A stretch of 64,000 nt of DNA from Macrostomum hystrix (GCA_950097015.1 CATNEN010000039.1:12866501-12930500); one strand, 5' to 3'; shown: positions 10,141 through 23,587, counted from the stretch's first letter. Made by a program: numbers and translations. The notes: generated by a model not told the origin, from the letters alone.

Positions 10141-13100
10141 ATGGCTGAGAAGCAGATTCAGCGTGCGCAGCGAGATTATAACGACACCAAGGGATTCCGT
10201 CCCGACACTGAGGCGAAGTCTGCTATCAAGTCTCTTGAAGAAAGTCAGCTGGTAAGTATGGAAGAACATTATTTTAGGCAACTACAAGTCCAGCTGTGAT
10301 ACGTGGCTAACTGAACCAGAGAAATACACTGCACCTGCAGTCTATCTTCAGTTTAAGGATGACATGAAACTCTATACTATTGGAAGCAAAGCCTGCAGTA
10401 TACTCCTCCAAGTTGTTTGTAACACATGCCTAGCTTTCATCAATCGCTCTTCATTCTTCAAAAAGTTTACTTTTAATTCGCTTTAAAAACTAGCATTTTG
10501 TCTACAAAATCTATGCTCAAAGGCCACAAGATATCGTGTGTGTTCAGGAGCCAGAGGACTGGGTAGGGGTGCCTCTCGCTAGCTGTGGCTCCTATTAACA
10601 CCAAAAATTCGTTAGGGCTAACAGCCCGTCCTGCAAATAACTTCATATCATTGCACTATCAGGTCCTGAACCTCTCTTTATTAATTAGAAAATCGCCAGG
10701 CTTAATCAAGAAAACTTCGACCTGCGTCTGTATTGCTACAACCTAGAGGAAAAAGTCAAGAAACTGGGCCCACCGACAATTTCAGGCAGTATTTTCAAGG
10801 ACCAAAATCTGGTGAGTTAATCTGTTCAGTTCGTTACAGAACAAAAAGCTGCCCGAAAAACAGCTTTAACTCGCATTTTTCATCAAAAAACTTTAAGCTC
10901 CAGCGCGATCTGTCCTACCTCGAGACTGAGGTCCGCGACTTGCGTGACGATGTGCAGCGCAAGGCCCGGCTGCTGTTGCAGGGCTCCGAAGCGCTGGATC
11001 AGCTCCGCCTTGAGCTAGAAGCCACCGAGCAGGACAAGCGCCAGATGTGCTGCGGAATGCGGCAGCGCGACTCACAGATTGAGGAGTTGACTCGCGAAAA
11101 TGCCACTCTCAGCGATAAGGCCTGCAAGATGGAGCAGGAGATATGCTGTTTGGAGCGCGGGTGAGCGTCGAATAACTAACTGACACGCATCGTTAGCTGC
11201 ACCTGCATGTACTTACTTGTACATCTGTTTGTCACTGATTGACACTAACATAAGACCTTTGTTGTGATTTTTTTATTTTCAAAGCCTCCTGGAGAGTGAA
11301 ACTAGACTTCTCGAGCTAGAAGACGAGATTCGACAACAAAATTGTGAGCTGGCCCATGCTCGAGATCAACTGAAAGAATGCGGCGACTGTCTGAATCAGC
11401 TGCAGGCGCTGGCGGAGGACGAAATACTGGCGGCCAGATACGAAGCTGAAGCTCTTCGTGCCGAAGTCATCAAAACCAATGTTGAAAAGCAACAAACTGA
11501 GAACGCTGACTTAGAGACAATGTCGGATCTAAGGCGCAAGATTAAACAGTTAGAGCAAACAGAGGCTGATTTGCAATCTAAAATCCAGGCAGAGCAAAAC
11601 AAGCTAGAGGAACTGAGGCTGCAGCAGGAAGCAGAGCGTAACAAGCTAGAGGAACTGAGGCTGCAGCAGGAAGCAGAGCGTAACAAGCTAGAGGAACTGA
11701 GGCTGCAGCAGGAAGAAGAGCGTAACAAGCTACAGGAGCTGAGGCTGCAACAGGAAGCAGAGCGTAACAAGCTAGAGGAACTGAGGCTGCAACAGGAAGC
11801 AGAGCGTAACAAGCTAGAGGAACTGAGGCTGCAACAGGAAGCAGAGATTAAAAAGTGTGAAGAAATGAGGCTACAGCAGGAAGCAGAGATTAAAAAGCGT
11901 GAAGAAATGAGGCTGCAGCAGGAAGCAGAGATTAAAAAGCTTGAAGAAATGAGGCTGCAGCAAGAAGCAGAGATTAAAAAGCGTGAAGAAATGAGGCTGC
12001 AGCAGGAAGCAGAGATTAAAAAGCGTGAAGAAATGAGGCTGCAGCAGGAAGCAGAGCGTAAAAAGCATGAAGAAATGAGGCTGCAGCAGGAAACAGAGAT
12101 TCAAAAGCTTGAAGAAATGAGGCTGCAGCAGGAAGCAGAGATTAAAAAGTGTGAAGAAATGAGGCTGCAACAGGAAGCAGATATTAAAAAGCGTGAAGAA
12201 ATGAGGCTGCAGCAGGAAGCAGAGATTAAAAAGCGGGAAGAAATGAGGCTGCAGCAGGAAGCAGAGCGTAAAAAGCATGAAGAAATGAGGCTGCAGCAGG
12301 AAGCAGAGATTAAAAAGCTTGAAGAAATGAGGTTGCAGCAAGAAGCAGAGATCGAAAAGCGTGAAGAAATGGGGCTGCAGCAGGAAGCAGAGCGTAAAAA
12401 GCATGAAGAAATGAGGCTGCAGCAGGAAGCAGAGATCGAAAAGCGTGAAGAAATGAGGCTGCAGCAGGAAGCAGAGATCGAAAAGCGGGAAGAAATGAGG
12501 CTGCAGCAGGAAGCAGAGATTAAAAAGCGTGAAGAAATGAGGCTGCAGCAGGAAGCAGAGATTAAAAAGCGTGAAGAAATGAGGCTGCCGCAGGAAGCAG
12601 AGATTAAAAAGCGTGAAGAAATGGGGCTGCCGCAGGAAGCAGAGATTAAAAAGCGTGAAGAAATGAGGCTGCAGCAGGAAGCAGAGATTAAAAAGCGTGA
12701 AGAAATGAGGCTGCCGCAGGAAGCAGAGATTAAAAAGCGTGAAGAAATGGGGCTGCCGCAGGAAGCAGAGATTAAAAAGCGTGAAGAAATGAGGCTGCAG
12801 CAGGAAGCAGAGATCGAAAAGCGTGAAGAAATGGGGCTGCCGCAGGAAGCAGAGATTAAAAAGCGTGAAGAAATGAGGCTGCCGCAGGAAGCAGAGATTA
12901 AAAAGCGTGAAGAAATGGGGCTGCAGCAGGAAGCAGAGATTAAAAAGCTTGAAGAAATGAGGCTGCAGCAGGAAGCAGAGCGTAAAAAGCATGAAGAAAT
13001 GAGGCTGCAGCAGGAAGCAGAGATTAAAAAGCGTGAAGAAATGAGGCTGCAGCAGGAAGCAGAGCGTAAAAAGCGTGAAGAAATGAGGCTGCAGCAGGAA

Positions 13101-16100
13101 GCAGAGATCGAAAAGCGTGAAGAAATGAGGCTGCAGCAGGAAGCAGAGATTAAAAAGCGTGAAGAAATGAGGCTGCAGCAGGAAGCAGATATTAAAAAGC
13201 ATGAAGAAATGGGGCTGCAGCAGGAAGCAGAGATTAAAAAGCTTGAAGAAATGAGGCTGCAGCAGGAAGCAGAGCGTAAAAAGCATGAAGAAATGAGGCT
13301 GCAGCAGGAAGCAGAGATTAACAAGCGTGAAGAAATGAGGCTGCAGCAGGAAGCAGAGCGTAAAAAGCATGAAGAAATGAGGCTGCAGCAGGAAGCAGAG
13401 ATTAACAAGCGTGAAGAAATGAGGCTGCAGCAGGAAGCAGAGATTAACAAGCGTGAAGAAATGAGGCTGCAGCAAGAAGCAGAGCGTAAAAAGCATGAAG
13501 AAATGAGGCTGCAGCAGGAAGCAGAGATTAACAAGCGTGAAGAAATGAGGCTGCAGCAGGAAGCAGAGCGTAAAAAGCATGAAGAAATGAGGCTGCAGCA
13601 GGAAGCAGAGCGTAAAAAGCATGAAGAAATGAGGCTGCAGCAGGAAGCAGAGATTAAAAAGCGGGAAGAAATGAGGCTGCAGCAGGAAGCAGAGATTAAA
13701 AAGCGTGAAGAAATGAGGCTGCAGCAGGAAGCAGAGATTAAAAAGCATGAAGAAATGAGGCTGCAGCAGGAAGCAGAGATTAAAAAGCGTGAAGAAATGA
13801 GGCTGCAGCAGGAAGCAGAGATTAAAAAGCGGGAAGAAATGAGGCTGCAGCAGGAAGCAGAGATTAAAAAGCGTGAAGAAATGAGGCTGCAGCAGGAAGC
13901 AGAAATTAAAAAGCGTGAAGAAATGAGGCTGCAGCAGGAAGCAGAGATTAAAAAGCTTGAAGAAATGAGGCTACAACAGAATAAGAGGTTGGAGCATGAA
14001 GCGGATGTTAAAAAGTTTTGGAATCAAAGGCTGGAACATGAATCAGTGGGTAACAGGCTTGGGAATCAAAGGCTGGAACATGAATCAGTGGGTAACAGGC
14101 TTGGGAATCAAATGCTGGAATATGAATCAGTGGGTAACAGGCTTGGGAATCAAATGCTGGAATATGAATCAGTGGGTAACAGGCTTGGGAATCAAAGGCT
14201 GGAATATGAATCAGTGGGCAACAGGCTTGGGAATCAAAGGCTGGAACATGAATCAGTGGGTAACAGGCTTGGGAATCAAAGGCTGGAACATGAATCAGTG
14301 GGTAACAGGCTTGGGAATCAAATGCTGGAATATGAATCAGTGGGTAACAGGCTTGGGAATCAAAGGCTGGAATATGAATCAGTGGGTAACAGGCTTGGGA
14401 ATCAAATGCTGGAACATGAATCAGTGGGTAACAGGCTTGGGAATCAAAGGCTGGAATATGAATCAGTGGGTAACAGGCTTGGGAATCAAAGGCTGGAATA
14501 TGAATCAGTGGGTAACAGGCTTGGGAATCAAAGGCTGGAATATGAATCAGTGGGCAACAGGCTTGGGAATCAAAGGCTGGAACATGAATCAGTGGGTAAC
14601 AGGCTTGGGAATCAAAGGCTGGAACATGAATCAGTGGGTAACAGGCTTGGGAATCAAAGGCTGGAACATGAATCAGTGGGTAACAGGCTTGGGAATCAAA
14701 GGCTGGAACATGAATCAGTGGGTAACAGGCTTGGGAATCAAATGCTGGAATATGAATCAGTGGGTAACAGGCTTGGGAATCAAATGCTGGAATATGAATC
14801 AGTGGGTAACAGGCTTGGGAATCAAAGGCTGGAATATGAATCAGTGGGCAACAGGCTTGGGAATCAAAGGCTGGAACATGAATCAGTGGGTAACAGGCTT
14901 GGGAATCAAAGGCTGGAACATGAATCAGTGGGTAACAGGCTTGGGAATCAAAGGCTGGAACATGAATCAGTGGGTAACAGGCTTGGGAATGAGACGCTGG
15001 AGCATGAGAAGCAGCTGGAGCAGCTGAAGTTGCAGTTGAATGAAATGATGAAGGCAAAACGCCGTATCAATAAAACGGATGAAGATTCTAGCCAGGATTC
15101 GCAGAGACAGTCAGAGCCGGTCAAGATTTTGATGGAGGTGGCCAATCCACCTCAAATGCAAAAGCAAAAGCACCTTTCATCAGCGTTTGCGGTTGCTCTG
15201 AATGATCTAGTTAGTTATGAAAAGGTGTGCAAGGAGCGAGTAATGAATTTACAGACGCTCGCTAAGGTGAAGAATGTTTCCAGTACTGAAATAATGAACC
15301 TGTTTCATGACATAAACAGATTCGTGCACAAAGAAATCATTGCACTGTTTATAGGCGTCATGCAAAGCGTCAAACAGGATATTGATGGACAGCTGCTCGA
15401 CCTGATGAAGCACATTGCCGATGCGTGCGATGATGAACTAACAATACTGCTGGACAGTTTACGGAAGTGGTCAGACCACCTGACCCCTGGCGATGTAAAA
15501 ATTCTGGCTGCTGAGAAAAAATATAGTAAAACACATCACACAGTGATGAGATCTATTGTCCTTGATGCGGTTAGAAAGTGGCAGGACGATGAATCTGCCG
15601 CAGCTTTTACGACACAGGACGATCAATCAGAAGAATGGAATTCGAAGCGAAAAGTGGCTCATATTCTGCATAGAAACATGCAAAACAGTGCTGTGATGGA
15701 TGAAGACATCGAGCAACGTGTCGTGCCTTCCAAGACGCATGTTGAAGCGAATGAAATGCTTGAAATCCTAACGAACCTAAAGAATGAGATTATTGAGCAA
15801 CGACAAGGCGCTGAGATTTCTGCATCAAAGATAAGACGTCCTAGCTTGCAATTTTGCAGGCAGAAAATGAGCTACTTGAAGCGCGTGCAAGGAGTCTTCA
15901 AAAAGGCGATCGAATACGTAGAAAAAACTGTTGAAGAAGATCCGGGGGCTGACACTGCGGCCCTCACAAACCTCTTGAACGAGATTCTGGGGGCGTTCAC
16001 TAGTCAGCTGCAACTTAGTGCCGAGAAGATTAACAAAAGCGGCGACGCTGCAAACAGAGGCTCACAACCTGCGGAAGCCAGTGCTCTGGCCACAATGGTG

Positions 16101-19100
16101 ATGAAGAATGTGCCTTTGGTGTCAATCGAGAGCTTCTTTGATGATTTGGAGCGATCAACTTACGAGATTCTTGACGTCATTGGTCAATTGAAGAACCTTG
16201 ACGAGGCTAATAGAACAGATGAGATTCGGTCAAGGTATACAGAAGCCTTTTCCAATAGAGAGGATTGGCTCAGATTGAAGCTAAATTGCTGGCAAGACTT
16301 TCTATACCAGCATGAAATGTCAGCTTTTGAGTTGCCTAGTGCCAAAGATGCAAGGGCTAGAAGTATTGCAAAACATTTGACTGAAGTGGTTGAAAAATAT
16401 GATGAGCTAATAAAGTGCTCATTGAGTTTTAGAGACGCAAAAGACGAAAACGTTGTGAAGAAAGCTTCGAAAAATATCGATTTTTTCGGGCAAGTGTTTC
16501 TTAATCAAGCTATTCGTGAGCCACTCGATGAAACTAGATTTTCTGCACAATTATCTGAGGCAATTAAGGCGCTGAATGTGGCCTTTGACCAAACCCATCA
16601 TTCTTTGCAGGCCATCAACAAAGTGAACACGCAGGAAAAAATGGGTCACGTTTCGAGGTTATTTGATAAATTCGCAAAGCTGCAATTTTTTTTGCGCAGA
16701 AGCCTCAATCGAATGCGGCAGAAGGCGGGAAATGCGGAAAAGGTGGCAATAAAACTGCAACAGAAGCAGCTGACAAAGACAGCAATAATATTGAGAAACC
16801 TGACGGAGCAGTTTTACAACATTGGAACGCAAGTAGTTCAGACAATGCCGTTTAAAAGCAAGCGCGAAAGGCAGAGGACAATCGCCAGAATGGCATGGCT
16901 ACTTGAAGAAGCGCTTATCAATAGTCAAATGTTTGAAGCCCCACTGATAGATTGCAGTACAGACTCGAACTCTGCTGTGAAGATAGATGGCCTGACCCAG
17001 CCAGATGAAAGCATCGAACAGGATCAGACGATACCAAAGTCCAACACGCAAGAGGCTTCTGAACATTTTAACGGACGAGAAAGTGCAGCTGCAAGCCAAA
17101 AAGCAACGGAAGTTGATTCCACAGCGTTAAATACGAACCCAAACAGAATAGAATATTCGAGTGATGAATTTATATCAGATGTAAAATTAGATTTTATATT
17201 CCATCAGAAATCGCCGGGAAAAAGTAAGCAAATTTTGGCGGCGCCAGTGGACTCAAATCGAACACATGCGCCCGCCACACAGTCTATGGGAGAAAGTCAG
17301 GATCCCAGTGGGAGTAATACAGCCTGGGAGCCACATAAGTGGGAGCCACAGGGTTGCGTTGCACATGTCTGTCCAGTAAAAAAGCTTCTTAACGAACTTC
17401 CAAAACGCTTAGAAAATATTGCTGATTGCATTGAAAAGGGGAGACTTATCAGCCTAAATCCTGGTGCGACTGCGTCGTACCCGGGTAGCATCCGAGGTAT
17501 TCTGAACCAGTACGAAATTTTTCACGCGTTTCTGCATCGTCGCCTAGTAAACTTGCAGCAAAAAGATTTGCAAGCTGGTATCGACTCTGGTCGCGAAGTT
17601 TTAAACTACTTTTTACTCTTAATGATTTCTCAGCGAAAGGAATTCGAAGATAGCATGAGGACTGAGGCAATCGGACTGTTTGCTTCTGAAGATGACCGAC
17701 AAAGTATGCTGGGAAGAATCACAGCAGTAATGAAGAACTCAATGCTCAACATTCAGTCTTTGAGAACACTCCTTAGCAGTCACAGAGAAGAATCGGCCTC
17801 TTTCCTGCTTGACCTGGATGAGCTCACAGGCGGTGAAAGCCGCTTCTCCGGCTTAGCAACAGACGGACGCAATAACACATCCAGCCAGCTAAGCATCAGC
17901 AAATCTGTACCACTGAAAGACTCCGCGGCGGACTTCAATAAGGAAAAAGAATATGCTTTTCAGAGAACAGCCTCTGACACGGCGTCTGACGCTTTGTTGA
18001 CAGAAAATCTAAGTAGTGTGACTCATGCAAGCGTTTATGAAAGCGAGTCGAGTGCTGGCACGCCTAGTATTGAAATAAATTCCTCTCTGAGAACAACCCG
18101 AAAAGATATGAGTCAGATGCAGCGCACTAGTGAATCGACTGAAAAATGTGATTTGACCAACTCTGATAGCCTATTATCCGGCATTGAAAGTCTCTTGCAG
18201 GATTATCACCGCAAGCAGCAGACTAAGCGCGATGAGTCAATCCTTACGATTCACATGATGCCAACTCGTGTAGCGAAGAAATTTTTTATTAACTCTGAAA
18301 GGCGGCCAGCAAACGCTGTCAGAGTTCAGAATACTGGCAAGCTAATTTCAGCGATTAAGCAGATAGCCCGGAATTCCGAAAATCATGCTTTGAGATTAAG
18401 GTTAAAGCGGTGCGATGCAGGCAATAGCAGAGAGACGCTGAGACACTTTAAGCGGCCATCTAGAAGACGCGACAGCAAGCGCAGCAATCAACAGCTCGCC
18501 AGGATGATTTCAGCCCTGCTGAATGACTTTAACGGAAGCGGAGCTACCCGAAGAACCTCCGAACTCAGTCCTAGCAGGCAGCTGTCGACAGCATCGTCCG
18601 ATCTTAGCCAGCTTATCGTCAGAGCGCGGATGCTGGCGTCCAGTAGTAACAGTCCAAGCAGCAGCAGTCAATGGGCACGGCAGCTTGTCAACAGACATCG
18701 GAGCCAAGTGAATCCGTCGAATGCCTTCGCTCTGACAGTTGCTGCTGCTGACACAGCACGCGAAAGCTACAAGGACAAGCGGCAACTGATGGAATCTTCC
18801 GTGTCGTTTTACGATTTCGGTCCCGTCTGTGACGCTTCTCCGACTGAGGCAACCTCGGAGGCTGGCACCAGCCGCAGCTGCGGAAGTCGCTCTACATGGG
18901 AGGCTGAGTCAATTTTTACGATTCTTGAGTCCGAGCGATTCTCTTCGGAGACGGGTCACCAATTTTCGGCTTATCAGTAAGTTTTTTGGCAACTTTCTGA
19001 ACGTAATAACTATGACGGGTCCATGAGCGTGTTCTACAGCATAGGATAGACACAGGGAGTACTTGCCAACTTCAAAATAAAGTGGGAGCCTCCCTCGAGT

Positions 19101-20898
19101 CACGGCTCCAGACTAGAAAATGCTATCTTTGTAGCTCTTAATATTGGTGTTACTCGTAAATGACTACTAAAATATTATGTCACCTTAGCTGTGTATCTAA
19201 AGACGAAAGTTAGTGTAGCAAAAATCACGCTTTGAGCTTGAAGTCATCTGGCTTTGCTCTCCGCATCTTCCTCAGTCGTGATCCCCTTCTATTAGCGAAT
19301 CCGCTCGGCAAAAACAAGAGCTCTTTACGCGTCTGCTCAAAGCCAAGGTAACACGGTTTTTTTTCTAATTCTCCACAATCCACATAGGGAGCAGCTGCAC
19401 GAGAGTCACTCGCAGACGATATCCGCTTTAGTGCCACATGCAGCTGATCAGGCGCCTTCGGATAGTGATGCTACAGTGCACTTCAAGAATGGTTAGTAAT
19501 TTTTGTTAGAAAAGTTATAGCAAAAAATCATATGCATGCACCTGTAGGGCCGCCACCTTGGGTTTTAAAGGGTTTGGTTTGTTTACACACATGAACACAT
19601 ACAGTGGCGGCTACAGCATTTTCTTTCGTGGGGGCTGAAAGTTTGGGTGGGGCGCTGTAACTATAGCAGCAGATGGGGTGTTCCCGCTGTGAGGGGGCCA
19701 AACGATAAAGGAGGAAAATTTCGAGAGGAATGTCTGTAGCACCTTAGCCCCACCTGGATCCCGCCTGCACACATGAGATACCGTACGCAGGAACACACTC
19801 ACACAGGGTGTGCATGTACAACTGACCTGGCTTTCTCATCGTCAGGCAGTGTGAAATCTTATTGTGCATTGTGTTTAGAAGAGCTACAAAGGCATAAATT
19901 TAATGTAGTGTTTGAATTATAAAAATTTCTAATGAAAACTACAGAATGCAATACCGGCGACATCAGCAGCGGGGTTCGCCAATTGACACTCGAAGAAATT
20001 GTCCACGACGCGTCATTTGCAAAAGATCCCAGCTTCGATTGCGCGGATCTCGATGAGGACCCCGAGATTGAGATTGCAACAAGCGGGGCGTCTTCCCTCT
20101 GGGGCTATTCAAACGATAACCCTAACGGAGACGATGAACAGGTACAGGTTTATGTCGGAGTCTAAGTTGTTATTGAACATTCAAAAAAATGTCTCGTAGG
20201 TTTGTCAAGCAAAAAGAAGCATACTACGCGTGATCATGTATCACTAGAGCGGAAATATTTGTACATCAAGGCCATCAGCTTACATGGCCTACCCTTTATT
20301 CCTATCAGAAGGGGTAGCAACAAGACTGATAGAGGACACAGAGGACGACTGTAGGATTAAGGACCACAGTAAGAAGGACAGGACCTCGTAGACATAGTGC
20401 TTCATTGCTGCAGCTATCTCTTCTTAAATCAATTAATTAAATGGAAATTCCCCCATCAGATGCTAGCAGCGAACGATTTACAACTGCAAGATCTGGAGGC
20501 AACCCTGAAAAATCTGCAGGATGCACTGGCGTGCAAAGACACAGCATGCGTTCAGATTCCAGAAACAGGCGATCAGGTAATAACAGGTGCCTTCCTTTAT
20601 AGTTTTGGGATCGGGCAAAAACCAATAGCTATTACTCGGATGTTTTAACGGCAAAAATAATTTACTAAATGAGACAGTTCTGTCAGGGGTGATGATCGCA
20701 ATAAGGTTTAACGGGTGTATTTAACAAGCCCTTGTATATCCATCTGATGATGTTCTGTGAAGAAAAACTAGGCTAATTTAGAAAGATCACATGCTCCTCG
20801 TTGATATATATGATATGTATTGATACACAAATAAATTATTATTCTAGCACGCCGTTGAAGACAATGGGAGCAGCAAAAGAGGAGACTCGAGAGTCTAA
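10141..20898 (+). CDS. Centrosomin-like coiled-coil protein (Cnn_1N/CM1 type), about 2885 aa
   Basis: Exons 10141-10251, 10689-10811, 10898-11160, 11285-18976, 19388-19491, 19945-20141, 20460-20576, 20848-20898; all junctions keep frame. Residues about 30-70 (LNQENFDLRLYCYNLEEKVK, after EAKSAIKSLEESQ) match the Cnn_1N/CM1 motif of centrosomin, CDK5RAP2 and myomegalin, which binds gamma-tubulin ring complexes at the centrosome. Residues about 75-270 are coiled coil. About 272-1065 hold about 56 copies of a 14-residue repeat (LQQEAEIKKREEMR), and about 1066-1408 about 24 copies of another (QRLEHESVGNRLGN). About 1409-2885 are unique, mostly helical then Ser-rich. Inferred role: scaffold of the pericentriolar material. 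The end of exon 4 is set by GTAAGT at 18977; reading on gives TAA at once. Exon 3 could instead start at 10904. A different centrosomal coiled-coil protein is possible. Confidence 0.8.
11602..13980 (+). repeat. Coding 42-bp repeat array 1 (about 56 copies)
   Basis: In-frame 42-bp units encode 14 residues, i.e. two heptads, of a highly charged Gln/Glu/Lys/Arg helix. Variation falls at a few codons (K-R/H/L/C, I/R, Q/P) and recurs in patterns, e.g. a PQ variant shared by several units at about 12585-12900. This suggests recent expansion in blocks of several units. Confidence 0.93.
13990..15005 (+). repeat. Coding 42-bp repeat array 2 (about 24 copies)
   Basis: A second, unrelated 42-bp unit (RLEHESVGNRLGNQ and its M/Y variants) directly follows array 1 and keeps the same 14-residue period and frame. 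Units are nearly identical, with only T/C and G/T alternations (R/M, H/Y) and an occasional GTA to GCA change on the other phase. Confidence 0.93.
19600..19860. mobile_element. Mobile-element debris in an intron of the centrosomin-like gene
   Basis: CAGTGGCGGCTACAGCATTT at about 19600-19620, followed by a G-rich stretch, looks like the end of a hAT-type element. From about 19787 to 19856 there is a minus-strand fragment of the window's tRNA-derived SINE (the GTACGCAGG, ACACACTC and CATCGTCAGGCAGTGT blocks). Confidence 0.45.
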
Positions 20899-21985
20899 AA
20901 GCAGCTGCAAGGACACAGCAACTACTCGTATAATATGCGCTGACATTTAGTTACTACGCGGTTAAAACTTTTGACTTGAGCTCTACGTCGAGCGTATTCA
21001 GTAATTTGTGCCAAAAAATTCCCAAATCTTATCTGCTAGCAGTTAGAGTTTAGATAATTAAAAATTAGATCTAGTTAGTAAGGCCTAACTGTATAGCACT
21101 TTAATTTAGCCACATACTGTAGCTAGCCAGTAGCTGTTTTTAGTTTAGGCACGACGTATAGAAATTCAACCTACACTAAGAATTTACAACAAAAACTAGA
21201 TTTTTGCCATAGAAAAGCAAGAAATACACATATTTTAGTTGAGCATATTTAAAAGACAACAAATAAAGCGCTATAGAAATGTACTTTTCTAAAGACTTTT
21301 CTGTTTGTATGTTTCTTTAATTTTGGCAATCACGTTTATGACGACTGCTTTCTGAAAACACTTGACGTGAGAAAATGTTCCTCAGAAAAGGTTTTCGCAG
21401 AAACATACACAGTGGTAGAAAGTTGTTTCTTTTTTCACTCAATTGGTGCAGAAAAAAATGAAAATTACCTATTTGCGCACTGTATTTTTCGACGAAAAGT
21501 GTCACACTATTTCTAAGAAACGCGGTTTCCCCAAAAAACAAACAGAAAAATAGGATTCTTCCTATGAAAGTTGAGCTACTGATTTGGTCAGTTCAACAGT
21601 TTAAACACTAACAAAAGACACACGACTCTATTCGAATTTAACTGATACTTGCCAGTTTTAACACACGATAAAAGCATGGAACACGCAACAAAGAGAGATG
21701 TGGTTAAACTAAAAAAACAACTAGCTATGTGTAGACGGTATTGTTGTGGATTTGAGTGCCTGCCTGCCCCATTGCTATGTGCAGCGTCGTCACGTGACGC
21801 CTGGCGCTTCCCCATTCTCTGCGTGCGTGTTGCACGTGCATTGTGGGGTAGGTGTCGCGTCAGAGAGAGATAGAGAGAGTACATGTGCGTGCGTGCGACC
21901 TATCACTAAGCTTTAAAGGTAAAAATCATAGAATCACAAAGCCGTCCAAAGTCAGCATCGCGTGTTTGTGTTAGCCAGTCAAGGA
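20899..21985. other. 3' flank of the centrosomin-like gene; no further gene
   Basis: The best polyadenylation signal is AATAAA at about 21262-21267, some 360 bp after the stop. The rest is AT-rich, with a GC-richer patch at 21760-21890 (CACGTG-type palindromes and a short GA run). No exon is supported. Confidence 0.45.
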
Positions 21986-22755
21986 GGTCCAGGGCTCCGG
22001 GGAAGACAGAAAGCAGCAGACCCACGACGCTGCACGCTGCGAGGATTGGCCCAGAGTTCGATGGGGGCCAGGTCGGTGGGGTGGGGCAGGTGAAGAGGTG
22101 CGCGACGGTGCATCATGGGCACCGTGGTGTCGATGCTCGGGTCGATCTTGGCTTGGTAAGCACGGAGTAGCCTGCAGTGGCCGGAGCGGAGCTAAGCAAG
22201 CGTGGCGCGGTCACGGCGCGACAGGTGGAGCTCAGACTTATCGACCTGTGGCGCAGGCCGACCAAGCAGGTGGTGCGCTTCACGGGAGTTAAGGTGCCGT
22301 TGGACGCAGGCAGAGTGCAGCGGTTTGATGAGGGTGGGCGATGGCGGAAGGTGCAGAAGGTGATGGATGGCGATGAAGGTGGAGGCGAGGTGACGGAGGT
22401 CTGAGCGGATACGCCGACGAGGCGCAGGCGCGGCGATGAGCGAATGATTAAGATGATTGTTGTCATGGAGGGTGGCCCAGGCCTGGGCAGCGAGAAGCTC
22501 ACAATGCAGTCTGACTGGTGAGGATGCTGCACTCGTCGTGGAGGTGCTGGACAGGCGCGCAGCTGTGGCAACCAGTCACAATGCGCAGAGCCGCACTTTG
22601 AGTCGTTTGAAGCAGATTCCAGCTGGAGTTGCAGGCGCGGATGTCGTTGGTGGCGTGCATGTGGAACTTAATGAGCGGGTCGAGGTACACTCCAAGGAGC
22701 TTTGGTGAGGTGCAGTCCAGATATTCAACGATGCTCCTCACCAATATAGGCATAT
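21985..22755 (-). mobile_element. Dead non-LTR retrotransposon fragment (Jockey-like 3' part)
   Basis: Minus-strand frames together read like the C-terminal part of a Jockey-type LINE reverse transcriptase: KLLGVYLDP, then LLQTTQSAALRIVTGC and HLHDEC, and after a frameshift RSGHCRLLRAYQAKIDPSID and HPTDLAPIELWANP. The fragment is 5'-truncated and frameshifted, and the expected Cys residues of the terminal zinc-binding stretch are lost. Assignment rests on remembered family patterns, not on a search. Confidence 0.65.
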
Positions 22756-23064
22756 ATCACGGGAAAAATAGCGTTTTTCAACTGTTGATGGAGTTTAATT
22801 AACTTCTTACAAATATAGTTTAAGAAGGAATCGGCCCAGATTAAAAAATCAATGGTCTAATAAAATACTATGTTGCAAAATATCAGAAATAAAGCGAAAA
22901 AATTGTCCAATAAAAGTATTCCATTCCATTTGAATTGGATGAATGTTAAAACCAAGAAAACAGACTCAGCCAGCATATACCGGTAGTGCTACCTCGTAAT
23001 GTAGCTTCGGAAGAGAACTAAAAATATTACGATGGTAGCAGGCACTTAAAAGTTACTCCAAAAT

Positions 23065-23587
23065 TAGGGGTCGGTAAACTTATTAGCTAGCGGGCCAAAG
23101 AGAACCTAAAGGACGACAGCGGGCCGCATTGACAGTAGAAATATGAGATAGGGGAGAGATGAGTCAGGGGAGAGATGAGACAGGGAAGAGATGAGACAAG
23201 GGAGAGATGAGACACAGGAGAGATGAGACAGGGGAGAGATGAGACAGGGGAGAGATAAGACAGGGTAGAGATGAGACAGGGGAGATATGAGACAGGGGAA
23301 ATATGAGACAGTGGGGAGATGAGACGCAGGAGAGATTAGACAGGGGAGAAATAAGACCGTGGAGAGATGAGACAGGGAGAGATGAGACAGGGATGGATGA
23401 GACAGGGGAGGGATGAGACAGGAGAGATGAGACAGGGAAGAGATGAGACAGCGGAGAGATGAGACAGTGGAGAGATGAGACGTAAAAGATAAAACAGGAT
23501 ACTATAGGTGTCGGAAGGGGTAACGGGCCGGATTTGGGAGCTTCGAGGGCCGCATCTGGCCCGTGGGCCGGAGTTTGCCGACCCCTA
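23065..23587. mobile_element. hAT-type MITE with internal 16-bp minisatellite
   Basis: The ends are imperfect inverted repeats, TAGGGGTCGGTAAAC and GTTTGCCGACCCCTA (reverse strand TAGGGGTCGGCAAAC), followed inward by GCGGGCC/GGCCCGTGGGCC blocks typical of hAT elements. An 8-bp target duplication is visible: tccaaaat (23057-23064) and tcctaaat (23588-23595), 7 of 8 matching. The inside (about 23150-23490) is a degenerate GAGACAGGGGAGAGAT array of about 20 units. No transposase is present. Confidence 0.8.

Noticed and set aside
11871-15057. Antisense open frames of 625, 477 and 349 codons opposite the centrosomin-like repeats
   Set aside because: They are the reverse reading of the coding 42-bp arrays. 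The sense frame continues into unique protein sequence with matching splice phases on both sides.
22098-22708. Plus-strand frames in the GC-rich 22-kb region
   Set aside because: The opposite strand carries recognisable Jockey-type LINE sequence.
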